NCBI GenBank assembly: GCA_030998225.1
Contig: JAPYXD010000403.1
Location: forward strand, 1,240,001 to 1,304,000
DNA from: Diplolepis rosae
Taxonomy: Eukaryota > Arthropoda > Insecta > Hymenoptera > Diplolepididae
Direction: 5' to 3'
Length of the DNA stretch: 64,000 bases
Below are positions 1 through 11,160 of this stretch, piece by piece. The translations under genes and the position numbers were made by a program. Position 1 is the stretch's first letter; each line of letters opens with the position of its first letter. Under the pieces are notes generated by a model. The model had not been told where the DNA came from. It searched no databases and saw only the letters and a program-made list of their open reading frames with translations.

Positions 1-410
1 GAAAAATAGTACATTGTGCAACAAGGGGGTAAAGTTGATCATTTAAGGCGAGTACGATGTTTACATTTCGAGGCGAAGGCGAGCACGCACAAGGCGAAGC
101 CGAGTGCGAATGTGACGCGTAGCCGAGAAATGTAAACATTGCACGAGATTTTAAATCATCTTACCCCCGTGTTGTACACGGTACTTTATACAACAAAAGC
201 ATGTTTTTCTCGTTTTTTGACGTGTGTTTTACGGGCGTAAAGTTTGTTATTTAAGTCCTGCGGGCGTAAATAGGGAGTGGGGGGTGCTTAAATGACTACT
301 TTTAAGCACTCCATCCCTATTTACGCCCTAGGGCTTAAATGACAAACTTTACGCCCGCAAAACAAGCGTCAAAAAGCGAGAAAAACATGCTTGTGTTGTA
401 TAAAGTAATT
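1..410. repeat. Foldback element, two hairpins, copy 1
   Basis: Two adjacent palindromes. The first pairs the stretch around 20-45 (acaagggggtaaagttgatc) with its imperfect complement near 152-176. The second pairs 183-215 (tatacaacaaaagcatgttt) with 380-408. A shortened copy lies at 14571-14900; it lacks about 75 bp of the first loop. No coding content. This is a non-autonomous foldback/MITE of unassigned superfamily, possibly cut at its left end by the window edge. Confidence 0.75.
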
Positions 411-1393
411 TTCCTACACTAAATGTGCAAGGTCTACCCAGTGTTTAATTGGCCCAGAAAAAAAGGTTCGGTTAAATTTACTAAAGCTAATCGTTTAAAA
501 ATATCCCGATTAAAGTGAATAAAATTTTGGTTAATTTGACCAAAAAAATTGTTTACTTATTATGGTTATAAAATTCTAGTTATATATATTTTGGTATTAT
601 TACTACAGTTAATGTTACAGGAAAATATAGTAAAAGTAGTTTCAAGATTATTTTTATTTTAAGGTTATGATGTTAGCATTCCACCGGGAAATTTCAGTAA
701 ATTTAACTAGAAATATGGTAATGTTAAATGGACTAAATTAGTCAAATTTGCCGGAATATAAGCATGAATTTAACGAGAAACTTTTTACTAAAAAAAGTAT
801 TTACAAGAATTTCTAAAATTTTTAACCGGAATTACTAGTACAGCTCTCCGTAACACTTTTTTCGGTTAAAATAACCGGAATTATGGCCGGTGTTGTACCA
901 ACGCAGTACATCGTTATCATTTCGACAGTCGGAAATTGGTATTCAGGGTCGAATTGACGTAGGTCCGATTGTTAATTTCTGCTTGGCAGACTGATGCTTG
1001 ATACACAACCTCCAAAATATCACCATTTATAAAGTGTTTATGATGTTTATCGTTCGGGATTTCTATGTCAGAAACAATGTTGAATTGTGTCCAGTATAAG
1101 GGGAGTTTTATCAAAAGATTAGTACTTAACAAATTATTTAATTCATCAAACAACTATAATATACTCTTTTGCTTTTCTAACACTGCAATTAAAATTTATT
1201 TGCAACAAAACATTTAAAGAAATAACTGAATAAAAATTGACTCATATTATCTTTTTAAATGTTTGTACTTTTTGATAAAATATAGAAATCTTACGAAGAA
1301 TATTTGATAATCATCAGTCATCATTCACCCCGTGTGATTATCTGATCATGCGTGATGGTGTCTAATATTTGTACTGTTGCCACATCTCCACTG
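411..1393. other. AT-rich interval, no gene seen
   Basis: Low-complexity AT-rich DNA with many taaa/ttaa runs around 470-860. A 78-codon open frame on the minus strand at 917-1153 has no recognisable domain and no coding-like composition. I see no promoter, RNA gene or paired repeat end here. Confidence 0.5.
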
Positions 1394-1599
1394 CACTGAG
1401 AAAACAGTTTCTTTGATATACGGTCAAAGAAAAAAGTTCTTTGAGTTAAAGAAAGTTTTGTTAACTCAAAAAAAATTTCTTTGATCCAAAGAAATAGATT
1501 TTTTTACATTAAAGAAAATGTTTTTCAATCAACAAAACTTTCTTCAATTCAAAGAAATTTTTTCTTTGACCATGTATCAAAGAAACTATTTTCTGGGTG
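1394..1599. mobile_element. Short TIR element (CACTGAGAAAA end)
   Basis: The left end is cactgagaaaacagtttctt and the right end reads, imperfectly, as its complement (aagaaactattttctgggtg). The interior repeats tcaaagaaa/tttctttga on both arms, so the whole unit can fold back. It belongs to the loose group of CACTGAG-ended MITEs seen several times in the window. No protein. Confidence 0.65.
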
Positions 1600-2770
1600 T
1601 GCTAAACTCTTCTAACCCTCAATCAGTTGAAAATTTGAATTTCTTCCGCGGCTCTTCTTCTAAAAATAGGTGGTACAAAGTTCCAAAGTTTTCACAGAAT
1701 ATCTGTGTTCTTCTATCATGTCCCAGTTTTTGAAAAAAAAATTTAGAACCGTATAGGCATTATGCTAAAATATATTACATTTTCAATACCCTGGGATAGG
1801 TTTAACATGCATAAGATGCGATTTTTGATTTCACTTACTTCAACTTCAAAATTGTACCAAACATTAGATAGTAATCTAATAAATTTAAAGTCCCAATCTG
1901 AAACAAATTCTCAGAAAATAATATTATCCATATAATACGTTAAGAACGTGATAAAAACAAATACAAAATATCTGAAAATATGTTTAATAAATTACAAGAT
2001 ACTGGATTTTTTACTTATGGATCGAATCGGAGTAATCAAATCAGATGTAGTTGTGGAATGGAAAAACAAGACGGTAGAATGAAAAGAGGCGGTTGGTGTG
2101 AACAATTTTCAAGCATGCAGAAAGGACAATATATTAAAATCAGCATAAAATTAAATTTAGTATTAATAAGTTTAAAAATCAAAGAATTTACTTTTTCCTA
2201 GTTAAAAAAATGAAGCTGATGCATTTTTATCAAGAGGTTATTGAAATCAAAAGGCCATGCACAGGTTTTAAATGAGTAGTGACGTAGACCGTGTTGTATG
2301 TACATACTAAATGTATTACGTCATTTTTAAAATAAGCGTACTCCACAACGAATGTAAAACGTCAAAAATATTCTTATTATTTTTTATTTAAACTTCGTTT
2401 TCTTCCATTGACTTTCTTTCAAAATGACGCACAAATGATTCTGAGTTCCTTTGTGTTCAGTATATAATCTGCTGTTTAACGTTTACGGAAAAGTTTCTAA
2501 TAGCGAGGACCAAGTCTCGTGGCATAACCATATACGTGTCTTGAATGCATAATACGTTTGACACGCGAAGAAATATAGCTGGAGTTTTATCTGCGAGAAA
2601 AATCAAAAGAAACCAGCGTTTCCTTACAAACAGACTGCACTCAGATGGAAAAAATTATTTTAAATATTTTTCTTTTTTAAAATTAGCTTCCATATAATTC
2701 ACGATAAGTGCGGGAATTTATCGAAAGTTTTGTGTAATGATGAATAAAACTGATTAAATGTCGTCATAAT
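1600..2770. other. Interval without recognisable feature
   Basis: AT-rich, with scattered short open frames (for example 1980-2201 plus) that match nothing I know. The 2280-2560 part is slightly less AT-rich but shows no splice-bounded exon or RNA gene that I can support. Confidence 0.4.
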
Positions 2771-2914
2771 ACACTGAGAAAAAAAATCTGATTGAATAAA
2801 AGAAAATTATTTGTTTGAAAGACTTTCTTTGATTTAAAGAAATGATTTGTTTAAATGTTATTCAATTCAAACAAATCATTTTCTTTCATTTAATCGAATC
2901 TTTTTTCTCAGTGT
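2771..2914. mobile_element. 144-bp MITE, CACTGAGAAAAAA ends
   Basis: It starts acactgagaaaaaaaatctg and ends ttttttctcagtgt, a near-perfect inverted terminus. The two arms continue as imperfect complements (gattgaataaaagaaaatta versus the mirror at 2871-2899). Too short to encode anything; a non-autonomous TIR element. Confidence 0.8.
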
Positions 2915-3948
2915 ACTCTTCGAATAAGTTGCGCATAAAAAACATCTATTATTTTCTTGTATTTTGTCAACAGTTATCAGAGATGAAAAACAAGAAGAAT
3001 CGCGCATTCTTAGAAATATTTGCATAAAACGCATCTAATGGCTGACATCCGTGACGATATTAATAGTAAGATGATGCGAAATCTAAAAAGTTACTACGTA
3101 AAAACGCAATGGATTCCTGTAAAAATATAATTACAAAATTTATATAAAATTGGCTAAATTAAATAAAATAATAATTACTGAGAATTAATTACTGAATTAT
3201 TTCTGAAAAAAACACAATCAAGAGAATACCTATGTAGGCATTTTTTAGAGAACTATGCAGTAAGTAGTTTAGGATATATTTGTAAGAAAAAAATAAGAAC
3301 TAGATAAAGAATGATTTTATAAAAAAAATGTAGCTTCCGCAAGAGAAACATTGTGAGATATAGGTAAATGTCAATCACAACGACTAACGATTGTTATACG
3401 TCCCACTGCATGCGAATATCATATGCCAAGCGGAGTGCAAGGCAAGGCTGTTTTTTGCATACCGGGCGTTGCATAAATTCCACAACTATTTGGAGAGTTA
3501 CAAGAAGCGATATGCACGTACAATCATAATTAGAATAGACTCTTTTATCACACTGACGTAATTCCTGAATGTTCAAATCTGAAAATTACTCAAATTATTC
3601 CATAATATTGTACAATTTTTTAAATTATGGAATTTTATATAGTGCATTTTCATAAAACTTCAGAGTTGATCAAGATATAGAAGATATAGAATTTTTAGCT
3701 TGCATAGAGAGGATCTTTAGGTCGTAAAGTATTATTACTATATCACTGGGAGCGGAGAAGGTGGATTGAAGAGTCGATCATTCTCTGACTCTATCTTGAA
3801 ATATTAAATGAACCAAAATATTCTGCAATTGAGGCACCGGATTTCATAATAGACGGAGCCCGTGGCCTAGTGGGCAAAAGAGGGGATACTGCAAAGCACG
3901 AACGTTTTTTTTCATTTAAATAAAAAATTCGAAAAAATTATCAAAAAA
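2915..3948. other. AT-rich interval, no gene seen
   Basis: No supported gene or paired repeat. At 3858-3895 a tRNA-A-box-like string (gtggcctagtggg) occurs without a B box, so it is not called as a tRNA. Confidence 0.4.
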
Positions 3949-4557
3949 ACATGTTAAATGTCGTTCCGCATATTTTTTCTGTCAGAACTCTAGTTTTTTT
4001 TTATAATCGAAGAAAACCGTATTTTTGAAGGTACGAAATCAATCGATTTTTTACAATCAACTCTCTGTTTCTAGTACAAATTTGTCCGGTGTAGTCTGAA
4101 ATGTTATCAACAGACTCAAAAAACCCTAGAGCTTCAGATGGTTATGTTCAACATAACAAAATTCGTTTATAATTTGTATTATAACAATTGCGGCTGGTAG
4201 AATTCTCATGTTTCAACTTCAATGAAAAAAGTATGCTAGGAAGTTTAGAGTTGAGAGAACTTTCAGCGAGAAAGTTGTTCAGCAGGCTTTCAGGCAGTTT
4301 TTCAATATATTTTGAGATTTTTTAATCTAAAACTGCGGTCAGGATAGGAATTTATTTAACTGCGCTCGAGCGCACCGATACCGTCCCGAGGTATATCGAT
4401 CGAACGCAGGAGAAAGAAAAATGCACCCATGCCGAGAGCACGCGATTCGACAGAGTTGCAACATCTTTTTTGCCAATTCGTTTTCTTTATTTATATCTAT
4501 TCTGTAAAAATTATTTAGAAACACTCTACACGAAAGGGAAAAAAATGATATATATGG

Positions 4558-5246
4558 ACTTTATATTGGCAATAATATAACAAAATGTATTAGAGAACTT
4601 TAAAAACGCATTATGTTTAGAGATAGGAACAGTTCTGCTTACGCCGGCGCCGGTTCGGAATATAATTTCTGGAAATATATTCTAAAGTTTTTCTGTGTTT
4701 TTATTCTTTTTAAGTCAATTTGTGATTTTTGAAGAGAGAACATGTAATTTATCGCGAACAACGGTAATTTATTGCATTAAATAAGTTAACAAATTATCAA
4801 AAATTTATTACTGTGGCCATTAAAATGTCCCAAGAAACAAATCCTGAAGTTGGAAGGAAGAGATCAAAGAATCCCGAAAAGTAAAGCCGGAATATCGGGA
4901 TGAAAGCCAGAAACAAGGTACAGTTGGTACCTATTATTATTGAGCTAGCAAAAAAAGTATTAATATTCGAATAACAATTGAATAAAATTATCAGCATCAT
5001 AATTATATTATATTTGATTCATATAATTTTGATCTGTTAAATGAAATATTTTAATAATAGGTTTCTTGTCTTCCATTTCACCAACATTTCGGGTATTTAT
5101 CTTACAAAATGTATTAGTCCTCAAAAATTCGACAAATTTCGCGCTAATTTTCAATATGTAACTACCAAACCTGTAATAACGATTATTTTGCCGTATATTC
5201 AACGATAAATAATCAAATTTTTCTTATATTATTGCCAATATAAAGT
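4558..5246. mobile_element. TIR element with perfect 23-bp ends
   Basis: The sequence at 4558-4580 (actttatattggcaataata...) is exactly complemented at 5224-5246. The interior is AT-rich, and its two minus-strand open frames of 64-67 codons resemble nothing known to me. It sits immediately left of the mariner end at 5253, inside the large foldback element. Confidence 0.7.
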
Positions 5247-5365
5247 GTATATAAAGGGTTTTCCAATAGGGACATAACAATTTCGTATCTTTATATGAAC
5301 GCACCCTTAAACTTTTTTAATGAACTGTTAATGTCAAAACGTTAGTTAAAGTCAACATTTTCACC

Positions 5366-5846
5366 CTGGTAAAGTTCAAGAATCAGCAACGTTTGGAAAT
5401 TATTAAAAATTACTACCGAAATTCTGAGTCGGTGGTCGCAACTTTAAGAGCGCTTACTTCAATTTTCGGCCGTAATAATCGTCCCACCCGACAGGCTGTG
5501 CGAGCTATAGTGGATAAATTCGAGACCAACTTTACACTATTGGACGTTCCGGTGCCAAAAAGAGGTATTGCTCGAAGCGAAGAAATAATCGCAGCCGTAA
5601 GTGCATCGATTCAAAATGAGCCAAATCAGTCGATTCCACGTCGTTCTCAAGAATTGGGCATCGCTCAAACGACACTGTGGCGTATTATGCTTTCAAGATT
5701 AAATTGACTCAAGAACTAAAGCCACTTGATCATTTGAAACGCCGAAACTTCTCCAATTGGGCTCTGGCAAAGCTTGAAGAAAATGAAGAATTTCATCGAA
5801 AAATCATCTTCAACGATGAAGCTCATTTCTGGCTCAATGGCTTTTT
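5366..5846 (+). pseudogene. Mariner transposase, N-terminal half (broken)
   Basis: The first reading frame (5366-5707) encodes the paired helix-turn-helix DNA-binding region; QSIPRRSQELGIAQTTLWRI is the recognition-helix part. The expected start codon position just before VKFKNQQRLEIIK reads CTG (5366-5368), so the start appears lost. A deletion of roughly ten codons with a frameshift near 5692 moves the remainder into another frame (KIKLTQELKPLDH, then HRKIIFNDEAHFWLNG). The D of FNDEAHF is the first catalytic Asp. Coding stops at the Helentron-like insertion right after LNGF; the rest resumes at 7256. Known role: cut-and-paste transposase acting in the nucleus at its own inverted repeats. 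Confidence 0.88.
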
Positions 5847-7252
5847 TACATTCTCATCATAGATGAGAAGGTATTGGTTTCATGTGAAAAATGACTTTCG
5901 AAATTTTCATCAAGTCTTTACGTATTGAGACCTGAGTCAGAAAAAATGGTTTTTACGAAAGTGTCTGTCTGTCTGTCTGTCTGTAGGTCGTGTGCGGCAT
6001 AACTCTCGATAGAATTATCAGATTGAATTGAGCTTTGGTACACTTTATCGGAGCCGAAAAAGTAAGGACAAGTTCGTTAACCAGCCACATCCAATCAAAA
6101 TTGAGGGGTTGAGCACTACTTTTGTGTTTTTGAAAATAATTTTTTGAAAAAATCAAAAATTTCAATACTGGTTTTAGATAGTGCTCATAAATGTCTAAAA
6201 ATTATCCTGATAACATTTTTTGATTAAATCAAAATTAGAAATGTTACAGCATATTCAAATTCGAAAAAAAGTCAATATCAAAATTCCATTTTCCAGTTAA
6301 ATTATACGAGATACGAAAAAACGTTATGATACAATATTATTGAATAAATAAAGACCTACAAATTTGAATTGTAACATTTTTTCATAAGATGCATATTTTT
6401 CTTTTTAATTAAAAAAAAAAACTATTGAAAATCCAAAATTCAATTTTTTAACAATAATATGTAAAATAAGAAAAAAACGTAAGAATACAAAGTTGTTAGT
6501 TTTAAAAAGATCTACAAGTTTTGTCTCACACAGTTTCTGATAAAAGATATATTTTTCGTTGCAATTCCAAAAAATACGATTAAAATTCAAAAATTCCATT
6601 TTTTAGACAAAATATGTGAGATACAAAAAAAACTTTGAGATGAAAAATTGTTTGGCTACATAAGGTCTACACATTCTTATCGAGAAATTTCTCGACAGGT
6701 GTATATTTTAATTTTTTGATTTTTAATATTGAAAAAATTCGATTTGTTTCACCAAAATATGTGAGATACGAAATAAGCGTTGTTCTGCAAAATCGTTTCC
6801 TTAAATAAAGTCTACGATTGTTTTTCCTTTTTGAGATATTTGGAAGAAAATAAATTTATCAATAATCATGTAATTTATTAAAAAGTTACAAAAATGCATA
6901 CAGAAAATCGAGCGCGAAGCGCGAGTGTCATGGCTAGAATGTGTTCCTTAAGGCCGATAGAGCCTTAAGTAAATTGAATTTCCATGTTTCATTTAAATTC
7001 AAAAAGAAATAGAGTGACTTTGAGAAAATGACTAATTTACATCATCTTTAATATCATTAAATTGGTTTGAGCTTCAGTATTAAATTATAAGAAATAAACT
7101 TAAACGTATGCCAAGAGCACAAGACCGAGCGCGAAGCGCGAGGTCCAGAAAGAACGGAGCGCGAAGCGCGACGATCGAATCGCGCGCCCTAGGCGCGCTC
7201 AAACTTGCGAGCGAAGCGCGCAATGAGAATGTGCCCGCGAAGCGGGCAGATT
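5845..7252 (+). mobile_element. Helentron-like non-autonomous element (copy 1)
   Basis: It interrupts the mariner transposase inside a T run, so the empty site is inferred from the reading frame. It has no terminal inverted repeats. Instead it has an 11-bp subterminal motif acattctcatc at 5848, its near-complement atgagaatgt at 7223-7232, and directly after that a 7-bp-stem hairpin (TGCCCGC gaa GCGGGCA, 7232-7248) close to the 3' end. Insertion between Ts, subterminal inverted repeats and a 3' hairpin are the hallmarks of Helentron-associated INE elements (Drosophila DINE-1 type). It also carries many gcgcgaagcgcg palindromes (6908-7219) and a (TCTG)n run at 5964-5983. A full second copy is at 31820-33220. 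Confidence 0.72.
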
Positions 7253-7255
7253 TTT

Positions 7256-7754
7256 AATAAGCAAAATATGCGTTATTGGTCAGCAACAAACCCAAATGTG
7301 CTTCTTGAGACACCGCTACATCCGCAAAAAGTGACTGTTTGTGTGCGGTTTTCATGCCGGAGGTGTGACTGGGCCGTATTTTTTGGTGGATGAAAACGAC
7401 CGCCATGTTACCGTCAATGGAGAGCGCTATCGTGCTATGTTGGAAGATTATTCGTGGCCAGAATTGGATGAACTTGACATTAACGATATGTGGTTTCAAC
7501 AAGACGGTGCCACAAGCCACACAGCACGCGTCACAATCGATTTATTGAAATGCAAATTCGGTGAACGTGTTATCTCGAGAAATAGTCCGGTCGAATGGCC
7601 GCCTCGTTCATGCGATCTAACGCCATTGGATTTCTTTTTATGGGGCCATATCAAGTCACTGGTCTATGCCAACAAGTTAGCAACTTTAGACGACCTCAAA
7701 GACAACATCCAACGCGAAATTGCCACTGTAAACGGGCTCATGGTGGTCATATGA
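7256..7754 (+). pseudogene. Mariner transposase, C-terminal half (broken)
   Basis: It continues the 5366-5846 transposase: NKQNMRYWSATNPNVLLETP, a 1-2-base frameshift near 7335, then FHAGGVTGPYF, NGERYRAML and WFQQDGATSHTA. The D in QQDGAT is the second catalytic Asp; the third is in CDLTPLDFFLWG, 41 residues later. The frame ends at 7754, shorter than a complete transposase, whose last part should continue with a further helix and a GGHM-type tail. That tail is seen out of frame at 7739-7752, implying another deletion. Non-functional. Confidence 0.88.
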
Positions 7755-8380
7755 CTGATATCGAATTTCATTCATAAAATGTAATGCTTGCACTACACCC
7801 ACAATAAATTTGAACTCAATATCTCAAATATTTCTGTGTTTATTTCATAGATAAAATTGTTATGTCCCTATTGGAAAACCCTTTATATCATTTCTTACCA
7901 TTCGTCTATAGTGTTTGTACATAATTTTTACAGGATATCGGTGCGCTCTAGCACAGTTAAATAAATTCCCATCCTGACCACAGTTTTGGATTCAAAAATC
8001 TCAAAATATATTAAAAAACTGCCTGAAAGCCTGCTGAACAACTTTCTCGCTGAAAGTTCTCTCAACTCTAAACTTCCTAGCATACTTTTTTCATTGAAGT
8101 TGAAACATGAGAATTCTACCAGCCGCAATTGTTATAATACAAATTATAAACGAATTTTGTTATGTTGAACATAACCATCTGAAGCTCTAGGGTTTTTTTG
8201 AGTCTGTTGATAAAATTTCAGACTATTCCGGACAAATTTGTACGAAAAACAGAGTTGATTGTAAAAAATCCATTGAATTCGTACCTTCAAAAAATACGTT
8301 TTTCTTCGATTATAAAAAAAATAAAGTTCTGACAGAAAAATTTATGGAAGAAAAGATATGCGGAACGACATTTAACATGT

Positions 8381-8929
8381 ACTGATTTCAGTTTTTCCAT
8401 CTGCCATCCAGCCGGTAAATCAAGTCAAAGCGGTCCAAGATCATTTGACTGTAGAATTTACCCAGAGGCGAAGTGCTGGGACTGCTGGGCCAGTGGAAGG
8501 CAGGTGTTATGACGTCATTGCATATAAACCCCCTCTTTCGACTTCTTACATTTTCCTTCTCGAGAAGTCCTTCAATAAGGACAAATGCATGAATTAGAAA
8601 GAGAAGGTTTGTATGCAATGACATCATAACATCCGCCTGCACCTGGTCCAGCACTTGAGCTACTGGGTAACCTGTATGATTGAAGTATCCTGACATTGAT
8701 TTGCCAATACCCGACAATCCTGAAAATTCCCCATTTTAACTAGAAAAAATCTAATATAGCGACGGCTTTACGTTATATGGAAAAAATTTCATCGTGTTGG
8801 AAGAAATACTGTAGTAAAGATATTATTTTTAGTAAGTTAAAAATTTTTTTCATAAAAAATAGTGTTTTTTCTTTCATAGGACACAAATAATGAAATAATT
8901 TCAGGTCTTAAAATCATAGAAATTTATTT
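8381..8929. repeat. Imperfect hairpin at 8481-8660, otherwise no gene
   Basis: The region around 8481-8530 (ggtgttatgacgtcattgca) is the imperfect complement of 8612-8660, including tgctggnccag near both ends. This is a foldback unit of about 200-330 bp with richer GC than its surroundings. The 109-codon minus frame at 8388-8717 spans both arms and is therefore a by-product of the palindrome. The rest of the interval is plain AT-rich DNA. Confidence 0.55.
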
Positions 8930-9012
8930 TATTTATTAATTTATTTATATAATATAATATAATTTATATATAAATATATATTATATAATTTATTTATTAA
9001 ATATATATATTT
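8930..9012. repeat. AT microsatellite
   Basis: Almost pure A/T with irregular tatata/ttta units from about 8930 to 9012. Simple-sequence DNA. Confidence 0.85.
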
Positions 9013-9015
9013 CGC

Positions 9016-9190
9016 CAGTGTGGAGTTTGATGTCCGAGCAAAGCGATGGTAACGACCACACGAATAAAATGAATGTTTTTTCCGTGTCGCACACGATTTT
9101 TTTTCTACTAGAAGGTCAGAAAACGGATTTGTTTGCTCCACATGGGACAATAAAATCCAATTTATGACCCGCTAGTAGAAATAAACTTTT
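9016..9190. repeat. Dispersed repeat R, uninterrupted copy
   Basis: It runs from gatgtccgagcaaagcgatg through gacccgctagtagaaa. The same order of blocks is present at 31735-31819 and 33223-33309, where it is split by the second Helentron-like element. This copy therefore serves as a natural empty site for that insertion, at the T run near 9091-9098. Function unknown; parent element not recognised. Confidence 0.7.
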
Positions 9191-9221
9191 TTATTCCAGA
9201 GACCTGATTTTTGGCACAACT

Positions 9222-9560
9222 ACACAGAAAAAATGTTTGATTGAATGAAAGAAAATAATTTGTTTGGAAAGATTTTTTTGATTAAGGCAAAAGGTTTATT
9301 CGAATTAAATAACATTTGTTTAATACAAACAGAATAGCTTTGGGCCAAATAAATATTTGTTTTAATCAAATAAATTCTTTTTCAAAACAAACAAATTATT
9401 GCATTCATATATGGTCAAAGATATAATTTGTTTGATTTAAGGCAAAAATGTATTTAATGTGAACAAATTTTTATTTGGCTCAAAGATACTTTGTTTGAAT
9501 CAAACAAAGTCTTTCAAACAAATAATTTTTTTTGATACAATGAAACCTTTTTTCTGACCT
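9222..9560. mobile_element. MITE with CAGAAAAAA ends
   Basis: The left end acacagaaaaaatgtttgat and the right end ttttttctgacct are inverted. Both arms carry matching blocks such as aataatttgtttg and caaacaaataatt. The interior is dense in caaa/tttg motifs with further partial symmetry. Non-coding, about 340 bp. Confidence 0.65.
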
Positions 9561-10629
9561 TAAGTTATTTTGCAGGAAATTTTACATAACATAAATTGAG
9601 TCACGTGTTCTAGTTGATCAATGGTCTTAAATACTAAAGGAGGGAGAAAGTAAAGAAAATAATTACTCAGGATCAATATGATTTCGGCAAAATAAAAAGT
9701 GTATAACCATCGTTTTTTACACTGTTGAAAATGTTCTGAAATTTACACAATCTTGAAGTACAGAAAATAATGGAAAATAATGTATTTATGATATTTTGAA
9801 GGAAAACTGTCTTAAAATAAAGAATAATTGACAGAAATTCCTGAAATTTGTCATAAAATTACGAAATTTAACGCGATAGTAAGGAAAAATTCTATTACAA
9901 AAAACATTATATTACATTTAATTTTCCTAAAATTTATCTCAGATATTCATTGGCTTAAAAGCCACACGGGTAATTAAAGCTAACGATAATAAGCTTCATT
10001 TATTTGGCAAAATTTAATTTCAATAATTAATTATCAAACGGACCAATTTAATTTTTAATGAATACACATAGTTGAAATGATGCCTAGAAAAGTTAATTGA
10101 ACGACTTCAATAAACCTTTAATGTTACAGTAATAATGTTATGATTATTTTTATTGGACCTCGTTAATTTGCCCACAAATAGTTTCTTTTTAGATTTACCT
10201 TTCGAATGGAAAATGTTGCGGTTGTTTTTGAATTTTCTTGGAATTACTAAAGACTTCACAAGTGAAATTATCTTGCAATTTTTAACAGGCATTTTAATGT
10301 TTGGGACTTGAAATTGTTTATTTTTTCAGAATTTATGCAAAAATGAACATGAAAATAAATTTATTGGCATATAACAAATTATCATTCGGATTCGAAATCC
10401 ATAAGGCAGTTCTAAATAAAATAAACTCTTTCTTCAATTTTTTCTCTGTGAACTCCCATAAAAGTTAACAAACTCATTCTTCAAGTCCTGATTCCAGATT
10501 GTTGTAAGTACAATCTCGTATTTCGGTACGTTTCCCGTTACGTAGGTTTACGTACACATGAGGATATTCTTTTTTATTGCCCATATATATATTCTCACGA
10601 ACTATGCTCTGAGAGACTTCTATTTTCAG
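9561..10629. other. AT-rich interval, no gene seen
   Basis: No open frame with recognisable content and no paired repeat ends. The only notable point is the possible exon immediately after it (10630). Confidence 0.4.
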
Positions 10630-10722
10630 GTAAAAGATATGTATGTAAGTGAAATGCGTGCAGGAATTCCTCCCAAAAGAGCAACAAAAACGAAGGCAAT
10701 ATACGACAAGGAATTAAATATA
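10630..10722 (+). other. Possible isolated exon (VKDMYVSEMRAG...)
   Basis: A pyrimidine-rich acceptor (tctattttcag, ending 10629) is followed by an open stretch reading VKDMYVSEMRAGIPPKRATK, then TKAIYDKELNI. Its composition is coding-like, unlike the surroundings. The following GT at 10723 is a weak donor (ata/gtttca), and the frame stays open to a stop at 10756. No partner exons were found. It could be one exon of a decayed host or transposon gene, or chance. Confidence 0.3.
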
Positions 10723-10854
10723 GTTTCATCCATTTTTTTCTGTTTATTTTCGGTTTAGAATGTCATCATATGAGATTGTATTATACTATTGTAAAATTGA
10801 ATACTTTTGGTTATCATAAAATATCTTTATGTCTATTTGCAGTAGCTGTAGTAA

Positions 10855-11000
10855 TAGTCTATCAGTACTGGCTTCAGTACTGACCTCAGTACTGTGTCAG
10901 AGATAGAATGAGACGGAATCGGTACTGGTACAGTATCAATTTAATAACAGCCTTAGTACCGTTGTAAAAGATATTCCATAATTTGGCTAGAAGGTGAAGT
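10855..11000. repeat. Cluster of CAGTACTG-type motifs
   Basis: tcagtactg and close variants (gtactgg, agtaccg) recur about eight times between 10860 and 11005. A similar vocabulary (gcagtactgg, actggcat) reappears at 50145-50930. Probably internal repeats of an unassigned TIR element; I did not find clean ends. Confidence 0.4.
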
Positions 11001-11160
11001 TGGTACTGATCTTAGCCAAAAATTACAAAATTTAAAAATATACAAAAAACTGCAAAAATTTGATAGTTTCATTAATTGTTGTTTTATTCATTGAAAAAGT
11101 AATCATTCATTACGATATATTCAGGGAGAAAACAAATTCTTTTCATCAAGAATAGTTACA

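Larger units (their letters stand above)
5253..7884 (+). mobile_element. DD41D (rosa/Guest-type) mariner copy, interrupted
   Basis: The terminal inverted repeats are near-perfect over about 30 bp: left from 5253 reads aagggttttccaataggg, and the right end at 7857-7884 is its complement. A TA-rich target flanks both. The transposase is broken into three parts by an internal deletion with frameshift near 5692, a 1.4-kb Helentron-like insertion at 5845-7252, and a second frameshift near 7335. The spacing between the second and third catalytic Asp is 41 residues by direct count, which fits the DD41D group of the Tc1/mariner superfamily. The copy cannot encode an active enzyme. Confidence 0.88.
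3949..8380. mobile_element. 4.4-kb element with ~440-bp inverted arms
   Basis: The left arm (3949-4381) and right arm (7935-8380) are long imperfect inverted repeats. The outer ends share acatgttaaatgtcgttccg and its complement; the inner ends share gcgcaccgata and its complement. Interior coding sequence belongs only to younger inserts: a small TIR element at 4558-5246 and the DD41D mariner at 5253-7884. With these removed almost nothing remains between the arms, so this looks like a foldback element used as a landing site. Arm divergence is roughly several per cent by eye. Confidence 0.75.

Noticed and set aside
3858..3900. tRNA-Leu/Ser-like A box (gtggcctagtggg)
   Set aside because: No B box or pairing stems downstream.
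5964..5985. TCTG microsatellite as an independent feature
   Set aside because: It is an internal part of the Helentron-like element and is shorter in the second copy (31939-31951).
5953..6165. 70-codon minus frame repeated at 31953-32135
   Set aside because: Its repetition only reflects the two copies of the Helentron-like element; no domain, and it overlaps a (TCTG)n run.
8388..8717. 109-codon minus frame
   Set aside because: Spans both arms of an imperfect palindrome, so openness is a by-product.
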